From the NCBI GenBank assembly GCA_039192165.1, contig JBCCXD010000006.1:248001-312000 (forward strand): a stretch of 64,000 nucleotides of DNA. The letters are read 5' to 3'. Numbering within the stretch: position 1 is the first letter of the stretch; every line of letters begins with the position of its first letter. A model generated the notes under the pieces. That model ran no database searches. It was not told the origin of the DNA and saw only the letters and a program-made list of their open reading frames with translations. The DNA is from Dinoroseobacter sp039192165 (lineage in GTDB: Bacteria; Pseudomonadota; Alphaproteobacteria; Rhodobacterales; Rhodobacteraceae). Shown piece by piece: positions 61,174 through 64,000 of this stretch. The position numbers were made by a program, and so were the translations under genes.

Positions 61174-61754
61174 TCGGCCAAGAGGAACATGCCGTTCGGG
61201 TTGGGGGAGAAGGCCGGGACGTTTTGCAGCACGTCCCAGTGTTCTTCGAGAAGGCCTTCATCGTTGAAGCGATAAATATCGACTGCAGCAATGCCCAAAT
61301 CGTTGGGGTTATCGGTGTCGAGATTTCGAAAGTTCACATGCGCGAAGGCATAATTGTCCTGAACAATGACGCGGTGAACATCAATGTTGATGAAGTCTCC
61401 GTACTCTTCTGCAGACTGGCCAAAAAGCTCAACTAGAGGCGCCCGCCCGTTGGGGAGGAAGACGCTGTGTTGAATGTACCTTTCCGAAACAAGCGGCGCG
61501 AGATTTTCCTCGGTCGGACCCTCTTCGAAGAGGCGGTAGATTTCGATCACCTTACGGGCGATCTCATGCTCTTCCTCGGTATCGGCGAGGATCAGTGTCT
61601 CCCATCCCGTGGGAATTGTGTTTTTGTAGATCGCGCCCTGCTGCCAGGCTCGTTCCGGCGGAGCGAAGGGGTCTTGCTGCGCTGCAGCGCCCATCGTGAG
61701 CGCAACAACGGCTAGCGTCGACTTGTTCATCAGTTCTGCAAATTTGGTAATCAT
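61170..61754 (-). CDS. Exported SnoaL/NTF2-like protein
   Basis: A 194-residue protein with a signal-like N-terminus and an NTF2/SnoaL-type cone-shaped fold in the mature part. ENLAPLVSERYIQHSVFLPN, then VHRVIVQDNYAFAHVNFRN and AAVDIYRFNDEGLLEEHWDV follow the pattern of the COG4922-type SnoaL-like aldol-condensation-like proteins. The start at 61754 follows AAGGACG; a TTG just upstream and an ATG at 61730 are alternatives. It is co-translated with the AhpD-like secreted protein (ATGA). The substrate is unknown. Confidence 0.78.
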   Translation of the reverse strand: MITKFAELMNKSTLAVVALTMGAAAQQDPFAPPERAWQQGAIYKNTIPTGWETLILADTEEEHEIARKVIEIYRLFEEGPTEENLAPLVSERYIQHSVFLPNGRAPLVELFGQSAEEYGDFINIDVHRVIVQDNYAFAHVNFRNLDTDNPNDLGIAAVDIYRFNDEGLLEEHWDVLQNVPAFSPNPNGMFLLAE

Positions 61755-61770
61755 CAAGTCGTCCTTGTGG

Positions 61771-61786
61771 GTTGAAGCACTTCAAC
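61771..61786. promoter_or_regulatory. Palindrome GTTGAAGCACTTCAAC
   Basis: Perfect 7-bp arms flank CA, 17 bases before the SnoaL-like start codon. It could be an operator or a short hairpin in the leader RNA. Confidence 0.45.
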
Positions 61787-61881
61787 GGGATAAGAGGAGC
61801 TCGCCGGGGAAAGTCTTAGTTCTCCTCTGATGTCGCCTCGTCCGCATCTGAGCTTGGAAAGACGCGTCGCAATTGCGCTCG

Positions 61882-61911
61882 CCAATGCTTAAAAACTACT
61901 GTAAGCAATGG
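61882..61911. promoter_or_regulatory. 30-bp inverted repeat, operator candidate
   Basis: Arms CCAATGCTTA and TAAGCAATGG match at 9 of 10 positions around a 10-base AT-rich spacer. It sits between the divergent genes and is a good candidate site for a dimeric regulator, perhaps the nearby LysR protein at 63247. Confidence 0.55.
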
Positions 61912-62137
61912 GTTAGCTTATAGTTTCCGATGTTCTCAGTTCCAGAAGTCGCGTCGACGCTAGCGCAGCTAGGCACCTCCACCAAGGCGAACTGGCGCAC
62001 ATACTGTGAGCGCTGGTTCTACTTGAGGGGCCGCTTCAGCGCTCGCTAGGATCGCTGATTGAGAGCCAAGCGCTCAGGCTGGCGTAGCAGCCGAACCTGA
62101 AGACCAAACAAAAAAATCCGCGATGAGAGGGTACATC

Positions 62138-63217
62138 ATGTGCCGCAGCCTCGCCCATGCCTGGGCTTTTGCGTTGGTGGCTGCCCATTTCAGTTCAGAA
62201 GCCAGCGCCGAAAGTGCCGGGCCGGAACTCGGTGGAGACGCCATCTTTCGGTTGGGTTACAACGGCGTTTACGAGGCAGACAGCAGCCTGCCGGAAACCA
62301 ATGATTTTCTTGGTATAATGATCGCCTCACCAGAGCTGCGCTTCAGCCCGCTTTTTTCTGTCAAATCCGAGATACGTTTCGAGGATGTGCGTCCCCCAAC
62401 TGAAGACAGGTTTTTTGAAGATGAGGGGCTTTTTGTTCGAAAGCTGTTCGCTGAGTTTCAGGTTTCAGACCAGCTGGTAGTGCAAGCAGGCAAGTTCACC
62501 CCGTCCTTTAGTTTTGCTTCTCTGGTGACGCCGGGCATGTATGGCAACAACTACAACAAGGAAATCGAGTTGATTGAGCGCGTGGGGTTCGGCGCAGACT
62601 ACACGTTTTCCGGAAACGGAGGCGGAACCTTCACCCTGAGCGCTGCGACTTTCTTTGACGACACGAGCTTCCTGTCAGATTCCCTGGGCTCAAGCCGAGG
62701 ACCAAAATCGCGCGAAGATGGAGGGGCAAGCAATACAGGCAGCCTTGAGTCATTTGCTTTCTCGCTTCTGGGCACCGATTTAAGCCAGCTCCCTGGTTTC
62801 ACCTTCAAGGTCGCTCTGCTCCACGAAGCGCGCGGGGAAGGCGACAGCTCGGATGAAAATGGGTTTCTCGTTGCTGCTGCGCAATCGATCGCCTTGGACA
62901 ACGATAGAAAGTTCACCTGGATCGCGGAAGCGGCTCCCATTTGGAATTTCGAGGGGTCCGCAGACGATGTCCTCTACGCCAGCGGTGGGCTGGTCTATGA
63001 AAGCGGGCCCTGGACCAGCGTCCTGTCGGGCACCTACAGAAGGCGCGACATATCGGGCGGAGGCAGGTTTGACGACTACAGCCTTCAAACATCTCTTGAT
63101 TACCGGTTCGGCAACGGGGTCTCTTTAGCGGTGGCCCACGAGTTTCTGCGTGCGCAGAATGCGAGAAGCCGCCGGATTGGCATTCGATTGTCAAAAGTAA
63201 TCGATTTGGGTGGCTAG
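62138..63217 (+). CDS. Porin-like outer-membrane protein
   Basis: A 359-residue protein with a signal peptide (MCRSLAHAWAFALVAAHFSS, cleaved near EASA) and a mature part of amphipathic strands, for example FVRKLFAEFQVSDQLVVQAG, then KFTPSFSFASLVTPGMYGNN and SLQTSLDYRFGNGVSLAVAH. It resembles phosphate-selective-porin-like or general porin-like barrels, but I cannot assign a substrate. The ATG at 62138 with GAGAGGG upstream is preferred to that at 62123. It is divergent from the AhpD cluster. Confidence 0.65.
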   Translation: MCRSLAHAWAFALVAAHFSSEASAESAGPELGGDAIFRLGYNGVYEADSSLPETNDFLGIMIASPELRFSPLFSVKSEIRFEDVRPPTEDRFFEDEGLFVRKLFAEFQVSDQLVVQAGKFTPSFSFASLVTPGMYGNNYNKEIELIERVGFGADYTFSGNGGGTFTLSAATFFDDTSFLSDSLGSSRGPKSREDGGASNTGSLESFAFSLLGTDLSQLPGFTFKVALLHEARGEGDSSDENGFLVAAAQSIALDNDRKFTWIAEAAPIWNFEGSADDVLYASGGLVYESGPWTSVLSGTYRRRDISGGGRFDDYSLQTSLDYRFGNGVSLAVAHEFLRAQNARSRRIGIRLSKVIDLGG

Positions 63218-63246
63218 AGCCGAGGGTTGCGTTTGGAGCCGTTCGA

Positions 63247-64000
63247 CTATGACGTTGGTTCAGGCACACGCTCCAGGTGCGATGTCGTGGATTTCACGAT
63301 GCCGAGAAATTCCTGAATTTTGTCTGTTCTGTGCAAGTCCATATGCGTGACGGACCAAACCTGCAGGCTGATTTTATGGCTTTCGGGGATCACTTCAACA
63401 AGGTTGGGATATTGCCGTGCTTCAAATCGCGCCATGAACCCCAGACCGAGCCCCGCAATTATCGCTTGGTGAATACAGACACGCGAACTGGTATAGAGAG
63501 CGAATTGTTCTGGCTTAGTATGTTCCAACAACCACCGCGTGTAGGGTCTTTTAAATGCGCTTTGAGAAGGACCGACAAATCTGTGCTCCCTCAGCTTACT
63601 CAGAGAGGGTTCCCCGTGCTTGGCAAAGTAGTCTTGGCTTGCATAAAGACCAAAGGGAAGGTGCAGGAATGGCCTCACCACATAATCTGGTGTGTCTGGC
63701 TTGGCCCCTGCACGGAAGGCGACATGCGCCTCTCCATACTCCAGACGACTTATGGTTTCACCAGCGACGAGCTCAATCCTTACATTGGGATGCTGTTCGC
63801 TCATTTCTTTAATGGCTGGCATCAGGATACTTCCAAGCCCATGGAAAATAGCCACAATCAGCTCTCCGGAATATGCCGCAGAGCGTTTGCGAACACTGCC
63901 TTCAAGATCGAGGAACATCTCATCGGCCCGATTGGCAATGTCCAGCATCGTGCCGCCGTCCTCGGTCAGCACATACCCCTTCGCATGGCGCAGGAAGAGC
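63247..64000 (-). CDS. LysR-family transcriptional regulator (N-terminus beyond window)
   Basis: The last 251 or so codons of a LysR regulator. At the window edge the end of the DNA-binding domain is seen (LFLRHAKGYVLTEDGGTMLD), followed by the linker helix and the complete effector domain (ELIVAIFHGLGSILMPAIKE onwards). The start lies past base 64000. It is convergent with the porin-like gene and may control the exported-protein cluster. Confidence 0.9.
   Translation of the reverse strand, partial: LFLRHAKGYVLTEDGGTMLDIANRADEMFLDLEGSVRKRSAAYSGELIVAIFHGLGSILMPAIKEMSEQHPNVRIELVAGETISRLEYGEAHVAFRAGAKPDTPDYVVRPFLHLPFGLYASQDYFAKHGEPSLSKLREHRFVGPSQSAFKRPYTRWLLEHTKPEQFALYTSSRVCIHQAIIAGLGLGFMARFEARQYPNLVEVIPESHKISLQVWSVTHMDLHRTDKIQEFLGIVKSTTSHLERVPEPTS

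Larger units (their letters stand above)
61755..62137. promoter_or_regulatory. Divergent promoter region of the exported-protein cluster
   Basis: A 383-base gap between the leftward SnoaL/AhpD genes and the rightward porin-like gene. It contains two inverted repeats, listed separately. The centre is AT-rich and promoter-like. Confidence 0.55.

Noticed and set aside
1..64000. CRISPR arrays, insertion sequences, prophage or integrative elements
   Set aside because: I saw no regularly spaced repeats, transposase or integrase motifs, or terminal repeats; the single tRNA has no adjacent integrase or duplicated 3' end.

Overview
The window looks like a stretch of chromosome from an alphaproteobacterium of the Rhodobacteraceae (Roseobacter-like). 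The inference rests on moderately high GC, the abundance of TRAP and ABC solute transporters, LysR, LacI and GntR-style regulation, the AcnB-type aconitase, a soluble NAD-linked formate dehydrogenase with a fused diaphorase subunit, and PqiA encoded as two half-length genes. I see no rRNA, CRISPR array, insertion sequence or prophage. There is one tRNA (tRNA-Cys).

Layout. 0-2.9 kb: aldehyde dehydrogenase (cut by the window edge), a short AcoR-like regulator, a small unknown protein and an exported beta-propeller-like protein. 3-8 kb: aconitase AcnB, divergent from an SLC13 carboxylate/anion transporter with RCK_C domains; two GTATAC palindromes lie upstream of acnB. 8.2-11.1 kb: DUF1772, NmrA and DUF1330 proteins with an AraC regulator. 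11.3-18.4 kb: a LysR regulator, a near-perfect LysR-type operator, then a one-direction operon of DUF1445 (D-glutamate cyclase family), TRAP transporter P-Q-M, DUF2848, PxpB and PxpC. This looks like a lactam/oxoproline-type uptake and catabolism locus without its PxpA subunit. 18.7-23.8 kb: small accessory genes (lipoprotein, HNH-like zinc protein), a LysR regulator divergent from DUF1330, a luciferase-like oxidoreductase and an SDR, then an exonuclease/phosphatase-family protein.

24-36.2 kb: one 12-kb minus-strand carbohydrate regulon. It holds a binding protein, two permeases, a 62-residue membrane protein, two ATPases, a DhaK-DhaL fused kinase, a LacI regulator, a TIM-barrel isomerase, a Gfo/Idh/MocA dehydrogenase, an apparent 100-codon remnant of xylulokinase and an intact xylose isomerase. 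Two tandem perfect or near-perfect palindromes stand before the first gene and are the likely LacI operators. 36.5-41 kb: formate dehydrogenase, whose fused subunit has lost two of the four cysteines of the N1a-type cluster. 41.2-49.9 kb: exported agmatine-deiminase-family protein, MscS channel translationally coupled to a lipoprotein hydrolase, DoxX-like protein, an orphan terminator structure (small RNA or leader), and a FixL/FixJ-like two-component pair with a Cache sensor. 50-57.8 kb: SDR, tRNA-Cys, CPA2 K+/H+ antiporter, and the pqiA-pqiA-pqiB-pqiC membrane-lipid transport operon.

58.3-64 kb: a set of exported proteins: an outer-membrane barrel, a 638-residue secreted protein made of two AhpD/CMD-like units each followed by a calcium-binding-type motif, an NTF2/SnoaL-like exported protein, a divergent porin-like barrel and a LysR regulator cut by the window end. 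This last group and the DUF1445-TRAP-DUF2848-PxpBC operon are the best candidates for undescribed systems.
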